Origin: Clostridiales bacterium
GTDB lineage: Bacteria; Bacillota; Clostridia; Lachnospirales; Lachnospiraceae
Assembly (NCBI GenBank): GCA_018372435.1
Contig: JAHAJA010000004.1
Span: 198,496-262,495, forward strand
Direction: 5' to 3'
DNA length: 64,000 bases
Positions 54,367 through 63,964 of the stretch are shown here, piece after piece; the first letter of the stretch is position 1, and each line of letters starts with the position of its first letter. Made by a program: the position numbers and the translations under genes. The notes beneath the pieces are model-generated. The model did no database searches and was not told where the DNA came from. It was given only the letters and a program-made list of their open reading frames with translations.

Positions 54367-55833
54367 ATGGAAGAACAATTAAAGAAAATTGATGAAGTTA
54401 TAGCAAAAGGAAGATTTAAAGAAAATTGGGATACGTTAATGGACTTTGAAGTACCTACGTGGTTTAAGAAGGCCAAGTTTGGTATATTCATTCACTGGGG
54501 TTTATATAGTGTTCCAGCGAATTCCAATGAATGGTATTCAAGAAACATGTATATCAAAGGGATGCCAGCATATGAACATCACGTAAAGACATATGGGCCA
54601 CAGAATGAATTCGGTTATAAAGATTTCATTCCTATGTTTAAAGCAGAAAAGTTTGATCCAGATGAATGGGCAAAGATCTTTAAAGATGCAGGAGCTAAAT
54701 ATATATTTCCTGTGGCAGAACATCATGATGGTTTCCAGATGTATAAGAGTGAGATTTCACACTATAATTCATACGAGATGGGACCGAAGAGAGATATATT
54801 AGGAGAATTAAAGGAATCCTTTGAAAAAGAGGGACTTACGTTCTGTACTTCTTCCCACCGCGCGGAGCATTGGTTCTTCATGGGACATGGGAAAGAGTTT
54901 GATAGCGATATTAAAGATCCAATGGTTCGCGGGGATTTTTATTGGCCAGCAATGCCAGAACCAGATAATCAAGATTTATTCAGTACGCCTTATCCAACAA
55001 AGGAATTCCTTGATGATTGGTTAATTCGTACTTGCGAGATTATTGATAACTATAAACCAAAAGTATTGTACTTTGACTGGTGGATTCAACATGAATCCTT
55101 CAAGCCATATCTTAGAAAATTAGCAGCATATTATTATAACCGTGGTGAGGAATGGAATGAAGAAGTTGCTATTACTTACAAGCACGATGCTTTCATGTTT
55201 GGAAGTGGAATTGTAGAGATAGAAAGAGGAAAATTTGCAGATCAGAAACCATACTATTGGCAAACAGATACTGCTGTTGCTAGAAACACTTGGTGCTACA
55301 CAGAAGAGAATGATTATAAGAGCTCTAGAGAAATCATTACGGACCTAGTTGATGTAGTTAGTAAGAATGGTAATATGCTACTCAACATCGGACCAAAAGC
55401 AGACGGAACAATTCCTGAAGGAGATGCTAAGATCCTTAGGGAAGTAGGTTCATGGCTGAAAGTTAATGGTGAAGCCATCTACGATAGTAAAGTATGGAGA
55501 AAAGCGGGAGAAGGTCCTACAAGAGAAGAGGAAGGCCAATTCCAAGATGCGAATGTAACGGAATTTACGAAAGAAGATATTCGCTTCACTGTAAAGGGTG
55601 GTGCTCTCTATGCAACTTTTCTAAACTATCCAGATGATGGTGAAGTTATCATTCATTCTTTAGCAGAAGCAAAAGATCAAAACAAACCAGAATTTCATGG
55701 CATTATTCGTAATGTAGAAGTTTTGGGATTTAATGAAAAACCAGAATGGTCAGTTGATGAAAATGGTTTATCAATTAAGACTACAGATGTTCATAGTGAA
55801 TATCCAGTTGTAGTTAAAATTATATTAGATTAG
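54367..55833 (+). CDS. GH29 alpha-L-fucosidase, cytoplasmic
   Basis: Glycosidase of 488 aa removing terminal alpha-L-fucose. N-terminal catalytic barrel (about 25-350) with FGIFIHWGLYSVPA, AEHHDGFQMY and nucleophile Asp237 in VLYFDWW; NGNMLLNIGPKADGTIP and the beta-sandwich C-terminal domain (about 370-488) are typical of the family. No signal peptide, so it acts on imported oligosaccharides. AAAGGAG precedes the ATG. The acid/base residue was not assigned. It is convergent with the YesN-type regulator gene. Confidence 0.93.
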   Translation: MEEQLKKIDEVIAKGRFKENWDTLMDFEVPTWFKKAKFGIFIHWGLYSVPANSNEWYSRNMYIKGMPAYEHHVKTYGPQNEFGYKDFIPMFKAEKFDPDEWAKIFKDAGAKYIFPVAEHHDGFQMYKSEISHYNSYEMGPKRDILGELKESFEKEGLTFCTSSHRAEHWFFMGHGKEFDSDIKDPMVRGDFYWPAMPEPDNQDLFSTPYPTKEFLDDWLIRTCEIIDNYKPKVLYFDWWIQHESFKPYLRKLAAYYYNRGEEWNEEVAITYKHDAFMFGSGIVEIERGKFADQKPYYWQTDTAVARNTWCYTEENDYKSSREIITDLVDVVSKNGNMLLNIGPKADGTIPEGDAKILREVGSWLKVNGEAIYDSKVWRKAGEGPTREEEGQFQDANVTEFTKEDIRFTVKGGALYATFLNYPDDGEVIIHSLAEAKDQNKPEFHGIIRNVEVLGFNEKPEWSVDENGLSIKTTDVHSEYPVVVKIILD

Positions 55834-55836
55834 GTC

Positions 55837-55876
55837 CCAAGGGTCAAAAGGTCTATTTTAACCTTTTGACCCTTGG
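55837..55876. terminator. bidirectional terminator between GH29 and regulator genes
   Basis: A perfect 16-bp stem (CCAAGGGTCAAAAGGT at 55837-55852; inverse at 55861-55876) with 8-nt loop, between convergent genes. It lacks a long T-tract. Confidence 0.75.
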
Positions 55877-55887
55877 TTCTAGATTAA

Positions 55888-57471
55888 TTAATCTTCCCCT
55901 TTAATGTTATGGTGATTTCTATATTCAGCAGGGCTAATTCCAACATATTTCTTGAATTTCTTGTGGAAATAATCAACATTCTTATATCCAACATTCTTAC
56001 TAATCTCGTATACTTTTAGATTATCTTGCAATAACATTTCTTTAGCTTGTGCAATTCGAATCTGGTCAACATAGGAGTTGAAGTTAGAACCTACTTTCTT
56101 GCTGAATACTTTACCAAGATAAGAGCTATTATAGCCAAACATAGGTGCTAAGGTATCTAATTTTAAATTGCTCTTATAATTATAGCGAATATAATACAAG
56201 ATATCATCAATTACACTATCGCTTGACGAATTACCTATTAATTTAATTACTTGGTCAAACTGTTCGTTAAAGTAATTAATAATCTCATATAGATAGCGAG
56301 CATGATGAATGAATTCAATAATCTCGGAATTACTTTGTAATTCAATGTCCTTATCATTATAGTTTTGTTCGATAAGGTGTTTCAGGTGAAGAAAGATACC
56401 TGTTAAAAAGGACCGAATGGAATCAATGGATTCTTTTGAGTAGAAGAGATTGTTCTTCAATTCTTCAAGTGACATCTCAATACCTTTACGATTATATGTC
56501 TGAATATATTGGTAGAAGATATTACAATAATGTTTGGAGTCATCTTCCGTGATTGCATAGGTTAATTGTTCAGCATTAGGCAGTTGTGTAGGTAATAGCA
56601 TATGTTGATGCTTATCACAGAAGAATCTTCTGTTTAGTAAAGTTAAAGCATCATGATAGGAGAAGTAGATATCATTAATATTCGCTGTGATTCGTCCTGC
56701 TGCAATGAACAGATTGGAGAATTCAGGAGCTTTTGGATTTATCTCCATATTCGTTAGTACAGTTTCAAATTGTTTAAGAAGCATTTCGCCTTTAATTATA
56801 ACTACATCTTGTCCTGTTATGCTTACCCGTTCAACGTTACGGCTCTTTACTGGAGATACACGCAATAACTTACAGAAGGTAGTATAAAAATCCGTATCGC
56901 TAGGATAGTAACCATCAAGAATAACAGCACGATAACTGTCTGCTACTAGATTTAGGTCAGCCAGATTTAAGTCATTAGAATCAGGACCAGAGGTATTTGA
57001 GGAAGTAGGAGTCTTGCCATCTCGAATCATATCACGTAATATGGTGGTTTTTGCTTTTTCACGATATGTTTCCATATTAGAGGTACGTTGTCTTTCTTTC
57101 ATTATAGTTGCCTGTATAGATTTAACAGCATCAAGAAGTTCGTCTTCGTCAACGGGTTTGGTTAAGTAGAAGTCAACACCACAACGGATGGCTTCTTGTG
57201 CGTATTTAAAATCAGAGTATCCACTAAGAATGATAAATCTACCTTGAAATCCTTCTTCTCTTGCACGACGTGCCACTTCTGTACCATGCATCTTAGGCAT
57301 TCGTATGTCTAGTAGAACTAAATCGGGATTGTGCGCTAGAATGCCTTCTAAGGTATTGATACCATTAGTACCTTCGCCACATAGATAAAAACCGAGGTTT
57401 TCCCAATCAAGAATATTCTTAAGGCCCTCTCTAACGGTAATTTCATCATCAGCTATAAAAAGTTTAAGCAT
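55888..57471 (-). CDS. YesN-type response regulator with AraC DNA-binding domain
   Basis: Two-component regulator of 527 aa. Receiver domain (1-120) with Asp8-Asp9, phosphoacceptor Asp55 (LLDIRMPKMHG) and a KPVDEDEL lysine loop; a long middle region (about 130-410); C-terminal AraC double helix-turn-helix (about 425-520; IAQAKEMLLQDNLKVYEISKNVGY split around the turn, then YFHKKFKKYVGISPAEYR). Encoded 1 nt after its kinase gene on the minus strand. It most likely activates the neighbouring transporter and glycosidase genes in response to extracellular sugar. Confidence 0.93.
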   Translation of the reverse strand: MLKLFIADDEITVREGLKNILDWENLGFYLCGEGTNGINTLEGILAHNPDLVLLDIRMPKMHGTEVARRAREEGFQGRFIILSGYSDFKYAQEAIRCGVDFYLTKPVDEDELLDAVKSIQATIMKERQRTSNMETYREKAKTTILRDMIRDGKTPTSSNTSGPDSNDLNLADLNLVADSYRAVILDGYYPSDTDFYTTFCKLLRVSPVKSRNVERVSITGQDVVIIKGEMLLKQFETVLTNMEINPKAPEFSNLFIAAGRITANINDIYFSYHDALTLLNRRFFCDKHQHMLLPTQLPNAEQLTYAITEDDSKHYCNIFYQYIQTYNRKGIEMSLEELKNNLFYSKESIDSIRSFLTGIFLHLKHLIEQNYNDKDIELQSNSEIIEFIHHARYLYEIINYFNEQFDQVIKLIGNSSSDSVIDDILYYIRYNYKSNLKLDTLAPMFGYNSSYLGKVFSKKVGSNFNSYVDQIRIAQAKEMLLQDNLKVYEISKNVGYKNVDYFHKKFKKYVGISPAEYRNHHNIKGED

Positions 57472-57472
57472 G

Positions 57473-59278
57473 TTATAAGTCCTCCCACTTGTAATGTAAA
57501 GGTAATATAATACTCACGGTAGTGCCTTTATCTGGAGCACTTGTTATAGTCAGACCGTACTCTGTTCCGTAACAAAGTTGTATACGTTGATAGATGTTAA
57601 ATAGTCCAATACTTGAATTTGGCCTTTTTTCTCGTGAGTGTATTTTATTTAATAATTTATCGAGTTCTTCTTCAGTAAGTCCAACGCCATTATCAGATAC
57701 CGCAATAATAACAGTGTCGTTGCTGGAATCAGTTGAGACATTAATATGAATCATTCCATTGGATTCGATTTCTTCAAGCCCATGTATAATGGAATTTTCA
57801 ACAATAGGTTGAATCAGTAATGATAAGATATAATAATTGCTTGTACTAAATCCTGGTTCAATAGAGATTGCAAAGTTAATCTTATCTCCAAATCGTAATT
57901 TCTGAATGGTTAGATAGATTTCAATATATTCTAATTCTGTACGTAGGCTGATAGTAATACCTGTACTTTCTAAGTTGTGACGCATGTATTTGCCCAGTAA
58001 TTTAACAGCAGTAGCAACGTCTTTATCTTGATTCGATAATGCTTTCATACGAATAGTTTCTAACGTATTATATAAGAAATGAGGATTAATCTGACTTGAG
58101 AGCATCTCAAATTCTATCTTTTGTTGATGGTTTTTTAATCTTTGTTGATTGATTTTGCCTTCATAAATCTCCTTATCCATCTCTTTAATACTGGTAATCA
58201 TCGTAGTTAAATCTGAGTATACTTCACTTAATTCATCGTTACCAGTGAATCCGTGTATAATGTTGTAATCTCCCTTACTAACCTTATGCATCTCTGAACG
58301 AAGGGTATTGATACGATTAGAAAAGTGGTTCGCGTAGAAGATAACAATTAGTAATGGCACAAAGACACTAAATAATAGTGTTCCTACGCATATTAATATG
58401 ATCTGTTTTGTATCTTTTAAAGCTTCTGTATCAATTGTCACTATATATAGTTTGTCTTGACTTTGTATAGGTACTAGTGTCGATAACTCTACAAGAGCTT
58501 CTTCCTCATTATAAAAAGCACTTCCTGAGTACGTAAAATATTTTTGATCATAATCAATAGGAAGAGCAAGTGTTTCGGTTAATCTCTTTTCGTTACCATA
58601 GAAGATGAAATCTTTGTTTACCGTAATTATAGTCTTGAATGTATTATTATTAATGCGAGATTTCAAATAATTATTACTAATGCTCATAACAAGTAAAGCA
58701 TAATCGCCCCGTTGCGTTACTGGGATTCGATAGGAAAAAGTCAATTCATTGGCTGGATTAATTCCTTTGGAATCGGTTACAGTTCTTGTGTGCCAGAGAT
58801 ATCTGGCTGTATTAGAAGCTTCTTTATACCATTCAGTTCGCTGTATTTCAGGAGTGATTTTTTTGAAGTTAGTATAATCTTGTATGGTGTCATTCATGGT
58901 ATATATAGTAATACTTGCTATTTCAGCATATCTAGATAAATATTTTTTGAATTTATCATAATTACCTATAGCTGCATTTGCTTCCTGTTTGGATTCATAG
59001 GTCGTTGATAGAATCTCCTGCAATTGATTATCTGAGAAAACTTCATCTGCTATGTTCTTAACGGAAGTAGTGACATCAAGAATAATACTACGGACACGTA
59101 TATTGTCAGAATTAATCTGAGCAGTATGATGCTTAATTAATAAGGAGCGTGTATTCAATATTAAATAGCAGCCTACTATGGTAACAGGAATTAGAATTCC
59201 TAGTAGATATACAGTGTACAGCTGATTTTTAATTTTTAGGGTTATCTTTTTTTTGAAATTAATATGAAATGATAGCAC
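57473..59278 (-). CDS. YesM-type sensor histidine kinase
   Basis: Membrane kinase of 601 aa: TM1 about 20-42, extracellular sensor about 45-300, TM2 about 302-325, HAMP about 326-380, then His_kinase with His400 (SSQINPHFLYNTLE) and HATPase with VENSIIHG, DNGVGL and SSIGLFNIYQRI. This is the LytS/YesM class that partners with AraC-type regulators. The start is GTG at 59278 (minus strand), with GGAGA upstream. The ligand may be the free glycan or the binding lipoprotein; not visible from sequence. Confidence 0.93.
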   Translation of the reverse strand: MLSFHINFKKKITLKIKNQLYTVYLLGILIPVTIVGCYLILNTRSLLIKHHTAQINSDNIRVRSIILDVTTSVKNIADEVFSDNQLQEILSTTYESKQEANAAIGNYDKFKKYLSRYAEIASITIYTMNDTIQDYTNFKKITPEIQRTEWYKEASNTARYLWHTRTVTDSKGINPANELTFSYRIPVTQRGDYALLVMSISNNYLKSRINNNTFKTIITVNKDFIFYGNEKRLTETLALPIDYDQKYFTYSGSAFYNEEEALVELSTLVPIQSQDKLYIVTIDTEALKDTKQIILICVGTLLFSVFVPLLIVIFYANHFSNRINTLRSEMHKVSKGDYNIIHGFTGNDELSEVYSDLTTMITSIKEMDKEIYEGKINQQRLKNHQQKIEFEMLSSQINPHFLYNTLETIRMKALSNQDKDVATAVKLLGKYMRHNLESTGITISLRTELEYIEIYLTIQKLRFGDKINFAISIEPGFSTSNYYILSLLIQPIVENSIIHGLEEIESNGMIHINVSTDSSNDTVIIAVSDNGVGLTEEELDKLLNKIHSREKRPNSSIGLFNIYQRIQLCYGTEYGLTITSAPDKGTTVSIILPLHYKWEDL

Positions 59279-59618
59279 GTATTGATCTCCTTATAGACTT
59301 CTGTAGGTTAATCGTATTCGTAAAATATACCAAAAAAAATGGCTTGTAAAAATCATACCATATTAATAGAGTTTTTTTAAGTATATGTTATCTTAATTAT
59401 ACATAATTATTATACATTCAACATAATATTTTGTCAATTTTAGTGCTCATTCTCTAAAAAAAAAGACAATTATATGGAATAATGATAGTATTTTTATATA
59501 CGGATATCCTGTATGATACTTAAGTAAAAGTTTCGTAATTATTTTGTGATAGCCTCTATAAATATGGCTACATAAAAAATAACCTGATTGAATTATATAA
59601 AGAAAAGGAATGTATACT
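59279..59618. other. intergenic region, kinase / GH3
   Basis: About 340 bp, very AT-rich, between divergent genes. TTGTCA at 59431-59436 is a possible -35 for the GH3 gene, with only weak -10 candidates. A GGATATCC palindrome is at 59502-59509. No RNA motif was recognised. Confidence 0.4.
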
Positions 59619-61832
59619 ATGAAAAAATTATCAATAGAACAAGAACATCGCGTAGAAGTACTGTTGGAACGATTAACACTAGAAGAAAAAATCGGAATGA
59701 TTCATGGAAATGGTTTATTCAAAACAGCTGGGGTAGAGCGTCTTGGGATACCAGAACTTAAATTTGCTGATGGGCCTATGGGGGTCCGTAATGATTTTGA
59801 GAACGCCAAATGGAAGACAATTGGACTATCATATGACTTTGTATCCTATCTACCTAGTAATACATCAATAGCATCTTCGTGGAATAAAGAGGTAGCTTAT
59901 CAAGTAGGACAAGTGTTAGGGGAGGAAGCAAGAGGACGCGGTAAGGATATGATTTTAGCACCAGGGATTAATGTGAAACGTAGTCCGTTATGTGGTAGGA
60001 ATTTTGAATATATGAGTGAAGATCCGTATCTAATCAAGGAATTAGCGGTTCCATTAATTAAAGGGGTGCAAGAAGCTGATGTAGCTGCCTGTGTGAAACA
60101 TTTCGCGGCAAATAGTCAGGAAACAAAGCGTCTTGAAGTAGAAGCTATCATTGATGACCGTGCTTTTCGTGAGTTATATCTTCCTGCCTTCAAAGCAGCG
60201 GTAGAAGAAGGTGAGTCCTATTCTATTATGGGAGCATATAACCGCTATAAGGGTGAGCACTGTTGCCATAGCAAATGTTTGCTCGATGATATTCTTAGAG
60301 AAGAGTGGGATTATGATGGTGTGGTCATCTCTGATTGGGGCGGTGTACATGACACGGAACAAGCTGCCAATACAAGTCTTGATATTGAGATGTCGGTAAC
60401 GGACAATTTTGATGACTATTTTATGGCAAACCCTTTAATAGAGGCAGTGAAGAGTGGTAAGGTCTCAGAAGAGCAGATAGATAAAAAGGTACGTAGAATT
60501 CTTACTATGATGGAACGTCTACACATGTTTAGTGAAGAGAGGAAATCGGGTGCTTATAATACTCCTGAACATAGGGCGGTGATTCGTAAAGCTTCGGAAG
60601 AGGGAATTGTATTACTTAAGAATGAGGAGAATCGACTTCCGCTTAGTAAGAAGGTTAAGAAGCTTGCAGTCATTGGGCAGAACGGAGATATGATCCATAG
60701 TAATGGTGGTGGAAGTGCGGAGATAAAAGCGCTTTATGAAATCTCACCATTATTAGGAATCAATATGTTACTTGGTGGTAATACAAAAATTCAGTACGCA
60801 CCTGGATACTATATTGAGCCTAAGAAGGAAGAAAGTGATGTGAATTGGCAGGAAAGTAGTCTTGAGGATATCGTAAATCGTAGTGGTAGTTCAGAAGGAG
60901 TTACACCTGAGAATACGAAGGATAATCAAGTCGATGAACATGTTATTGTAGAGCAGAAGAAACGTAAGCAATTACTAGAAGAAGCAGTCAAAGTGGCAAA
61001 AGAAGCAGACGAAGTTATTATAATTGGGGGATTAAACCACGATTACGATACGGAGGGAGCTGATCGTAATGATTTAATTCTTCCGTATGGGCAAGATGAC
61101 TTAATCAAAGCAGTGTTAGAGGTGAAACCGGAAGCAGTAATTGTTATCATATCTGGTTCACCTGTTGAGATGAAACAGTGGGAGAAGAATGCAAAGGCAA
61201 TTGTTTGGACGTCTTATGCTGGTATGGAAGGGGGAACTGCGCTTGCTAAGGTATTGTTTGGTGACGTGAACCCTTCTGGTAAATTACCGGAGTCTTTCCC
61301 TATTACGGTTACTGATTCGCCAGCACATTGCATCGGTGAATTCCCAGGAGATTTAGAGGTACACCATACAGAAGGTATTAACATAGGATATCGATATTAT
61401 ATTACCAAGAAGGTACCTACTCAGTTCTGCTTTGGTCATGGGCTATCATACACTGCATTTGATTATGAGGACTTAGTAATTGACAATTCTTTTGTTGGTA
61501 GGGTAGATGATAATACAATGAAAGATAGAGTGAAAATAACAGGAAAAGTACGTATTACCAATATTGGAAATCAAAGAGGTGCAGAGGTTGTTCAAATCTA
61601 TGTATCACCTGTAGATAGTAAGATTAATCGTCCTGAAGAAGAACTAAAAGGATTTGAAAAAGTTTCTCTTGAACCAGGTGAATCTAAGATTGTAACATTT
61701 TCACTTGATAGTAGTGCGTTTTCCTACTATGACGTAGAAGAAAAAGCGTTCGTTGTAGAACCAGGAAAATATACGATACGTGTTGGTAGTTCTTGTGAAG
61801 ATATTCGTGTAGAAACAGATGTTATTCTGTAG
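59619..61832 (+). CDS. GH3 beta-glycosidase, cytoplasmic
   Basis: Glycosidase of 737 aa, probably a beta-glucosidase or beta-xylosidase. The TIM barrel (about 1-310) contains nucleophile Asp239 in VVISDWGGVHD and the KHFAANSQE motif. The alpha/beta sandwich follows (about 335-590), then a fibronectin-III-like C-terminal domain (about 660-730). No signal peptide. The ATG at 59619 is 9 nt from AAAGGA; the ATG at 59610 directly abuts it and is rejected. Together with the GH29 enzyme it suggests breakdown of fucosylated hemicellulose fragments such as xyloglucan. Exact substrate is not readable from the sequence. Confidence 0.9.
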   Translation: MKKLSIEQEHRVEVLLERLTLEEKIGMIHGNGLFKTAGVERLGIPELKFADGPMGVRNDFENAKWKTIGLSYDFVSYLPSNTSIASSWNKEVAYQVGQVLGEEARGRGKDMILAPGINVKRSPLCGRNFEYMSEDPYLIKELAVPLIKGVQEADVAACVKHFAANSQETKRLEVEAIIDDRAFRELYLPAFKAAVEEGESYSIMGAYNRYKGEHCCHSKCLLDDILREEWDYDGVVISDWGGVHDTEQAANTSLDIEMSVTDNFDDYFMANPLIEAVKSGKVSEEQIDKKVRRILTMMERLHMFSEERKSGAYNTPEHRAVIRKASEEGIVLLKNEENRLPLSKKVKKLAVIGQNGDMIHSNGGGSAEIKALYEISPLLGINMLLGGNTKIQYAPGYYIEPKKEESDVNWQESSLEDIVNRSGSSEGVTPENTKDNQVDEHVIVEQKKRKQLLEEAVKVAKEADEVIIIGGLNHDYDTEGADRNDLILPYGQDDLIKAVLEVKPEAVIVIISGSPVEMKQWEKNAKAIVWTSYAGMEGGTALAKVLFGDVNPSGKLPESFPITVTDSPAHCIGEFPGDLEVHHTEGINIGYRYYITKKVPTQFCFGHGLSYTAFDYEDLVIDNSFVGRVDDNTMKDRVKITGKVRITNIGNQRGAEVVQIYVSPVDSKINRPEEELKGFEKVSLEPGESKIVTFSLDSSAFSYYDVEEKAFVVEPGKYTIRVGSSCEDIRVETDVIL

Positions 61833-62066
61833 ATAATTATAGAAAAGTCATAACCTAACAACTTGTTTGTACTTCTTTTATTTAGTTATAAATAACATAA
61901 GTAATTCTAAAGTATCATTACCCCTTAAATCCTTGACTGCGCTTTCTTGCAATAGTACAATTATCGTTAGAATAAAGAAGTTGATTACGTGGACTTTTAT
62001 AACGTCTTAAGAATTAATAAGTCGGAATATAGAATAGATACGATAATGAAAGGCACAGGGATAAGT

Positions 62067-63194
62067 ATGCATAGAATAGGTATAATTGGTGGCGGACAAC
62101 TAGGTAAGATGATGATTCTTGACGCGAAGAGATTGGATTACTATTTCGTGATTCTAGATCCAACGAAGAGTTGTCCTGCGGATAGCATTGCAGATGAACA
62201 TATCGTTGCTAGCTTTGATGATGTTGAGGCAATAAAGAAATTGGCAGAATGTGTAGATGTAGTAACCTATGAATTTGAACATATTAATGCGAAGGCTTTG
62301 CAATTGCTAGAAGAGCAAGGACACAAAGTCTATCCATCAAGTGAAACGTTACTTCATATTCAGAATAAATTGAATCAAAAAGATTGGTTATGTAAGCATG
62401 AGATACCTGTACCAGATTATTTGGGTGTTAATGGAATAGATGAAATCCTACAAGCTGGAGAAAAATATGGATATCCAATAATCTTAAAGACATGTACCGG
62501 TGGCTATGATGGTAAAGGTAATGCAATCATCAAGACACGGGAAGAAGTAGAAACTGCATTTGACTGCCTAGGAGCAGGAAAATTTCCATTAATGGTAGAA
62601 GAATTCGTACCATTTGAGAAAGAAGTGTCGATTCTTGTATGTAGAAGTACGAATGGAGATATTAAGGTATTCCCTGTTGCCGAGAATGTGCATGTAAATA
62701 GTATTCTTGATGAAACAACAGTTCCAGCTGTGATCTCTAAGGAGAGCACAGACGAGGCAATGGAGATTGCTAAGAAGACAATTGAAGTATTTGGTTGTTG
62801 TGGCATGCTTTGTATTGAATTGTTTGTCAAGAAAGATGGACATATCCTTGTTAATGAATTAGCACCAAGACCACATAACTCTGGTCATTATACAATTGAA
62901 GGTTGTTATACGTCGCAATATGAAAATCATATTCGTGCGATTCTTTCTCAACCACTTGGGGACACTTCTCTTATTCGTCCGACTGCTATGAAGAACATAA
63001 TTGGACAGACAAATGGAGACGCTAACGTTCAAGGTCTTGAAGAGGCATATCAGAAACCAGGTGTGAAGATTCATCTATATGGTAAGGAAAAGGTTGCCGT
63101 TGGTCGTAAGATGGGGCATATAACAGCAACAGCAACAACAATAGAGGAAGCATTAGAAGCTGTTCGTTTTGCGCATAAGAAGATTAGTTTTTAA
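62067..63194 (+). CDS. purK: N5-carboxyaminoimidazole ribonucleotide synthase
   Basis: ATP-grasp enzyme of 375 aa, converting AIR, bicarbonate and ATP to N5-CAIR in purine synthesis. It starts MHRIGIIGGGQLGKMM, the family N-terminus. The frame is open from 61989, but that would add 26 unmatched residues without a ribosome-binding site, so 62067 is chosen. ATP-grasp motifs: KTCTGGYDGKGN, EEFVPFEKEVS and NELAPRPHNSGHYTIE. The purE gene follows after a 191-bp gap containing a nested hairpin. Confidence 0.95.
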   Translation: MHRIGIIGGGQLGKMMILDAKRLDYYFVILDPTKSCPADSIADEHIVASFDDVEAIKKLAECVDVVTYEFEHINAKALQLLEEQGHKVYPSSETLLHIQNKLNQKDWLCKHEIPVPDYLGVNGIDEILQAGEKYGYPIILKTCTGGYDGKGNAIIKTREEVETAFDCLGAGKFPLMVEEFVPFEKEVSILVCRSTNGDIKVFPVAENVHVNSILDETTVPAVISKESTDEAMEIAKKTIEVFGCCGMLCIELFVKKDGHILVNELAPRPHNSGHYTIEGCYTSQYENHIRAILSQPLGDTSLIRPTAMKNIIGQTNGDANVQGLEEAYQKPGVKIHLYGKEKVAVGRKMGHITATATTIEEALEAVRFAHKKISF

Positions 63195-63212
63195 TAATTA
63201 ATGGTTAAGATG

Positions 63213-63338
63213 TCAAAAGTCCTCCACAAAACTTGACTTCGTCAATTTGCACATTCACATACCTGATTGTGTTTTGCATCACATACTGATATATAAATTG
63301 TGTAGATTGACGATTCAAAACATAAAAGGGGCTTTTGA
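63213..63338 (+). other. long nested hairpin between purK and purE
   Basis: TCAAAAG (63213-63219) pairs with CTTTTGA (63332-63338); inside it TCGTCAAT (63239-63246) pairs with ATTGACGA (63306-63313), and CACA (63250-63253) with TGTG (63299-63302). All arms are collinear, so the whole intercistronic region can fold as one extended hairpin ending 47 bp before purE. No T-tract and no purine-riboswitch consensus are seen. Confidence 0.5.
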
Positions 63339-63385
63339 TACTCTAACCATCTACTAATAAATAATAACGAAATGAGGATGATGGC

Positions 63386-63895
63386 ATGGCTAAGATAGGT
63401 ATTATCATGGGAAGTGATTCTGACCTCCCAGTAATGAGCAAGGCAGCAGAGATTTTAGATGAGTTAAAGGTAGAGTATGAATTAACAATTGTATCTGCAC
63501 ATCGTACTCCAGATCGTCTGTATGATTATGCAAAGAATGCGGAAGGAAGAGGAATTGAAGTGATTATAGCGGGTGCGGGTGGAGCAGCGCATCTACCAGG
63601 TATGACTGCTGCTATGACAGTTCTTCCTGTTATTGGTGTTCCTGTTCAGACAAAAGCTCTTGGTGGAGTAGATAGTTTATATTCAATCTGCCAGATGCCA
63701 CCAGGTATCCCAGTTGCAACCGTTGCAATTAATGGAGCCTTGAATGCGGGATTATTAGCAGCGAAGATCCTTGCTATAACAGATATAGATTTAAGAGAAC
63801 GTTTGAAAACATATGCGAATGGATTGAATGACATGGTTCTTGAAAAGGCAGAAAAACTTGAGACGATTAAGTATCAAGCATATTTGAATCAATAG
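63386..63895 (+). CDS. purE: N5-carboxyaminoimidazole ribonucleotide mutase
   Basis: Class I PurE of 169 aa, converting N5-CAIR to CAIR. Motifs: IIMGSDSDLPVM, SAHRTPDRL, GAGGAAHLPGM and VQTKALGGVDSLYSI. Presence of purK confirms the bacterial two-step route. GAGGATG precedes the ATG. A terminator follows, so any further pur genes beyond the window would be in another unit. Confidence 0.96.
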   Translation: MAKIGIIMGSDSDLPVMSKAAEILDELKVEYELTIVSAHRTPDRLYDYAKNAEGRGIEVIIAGAGGAAHLPGMTAAMTVLPVIGVPVQTKALGGVDSLYSICQMPPGIPVATVAINGALNAGLLAAKILAITDIDLRERLKTYANGLNDMVLEKAEKLETIKYQAYLNQ

Positions 63896-63927
63896 AGATT
63901 TGGGGCTGTAAAAAAACTCCCCTAAAG

Positions 63928-63964
63928 AAAAAACGCTGACGTTCATAGAACGTACAGCGTTTTT
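63928..63964 (+). terminator. terminator after purE
   Basis: AAAAAACGCTG and ACGTTC pair with GAACGT and CAGCGTTTTT, with one bulged A and an ATA loop. This is a strong intrinsic terminator; the A-run makes it potentially bidirectional. Confidence 0.88.

Noticed and set aside
61989..62066. 26-residue N-terminal extension of PurK
   Set aside because: No ribosome-binding site, and the family starts at the MHRIGIIGGGQLG segment.
63195..63385. Purine riboswitch before purE
   Set aside because: The conserved purine-aptamer core and loop-loop elements are absent.
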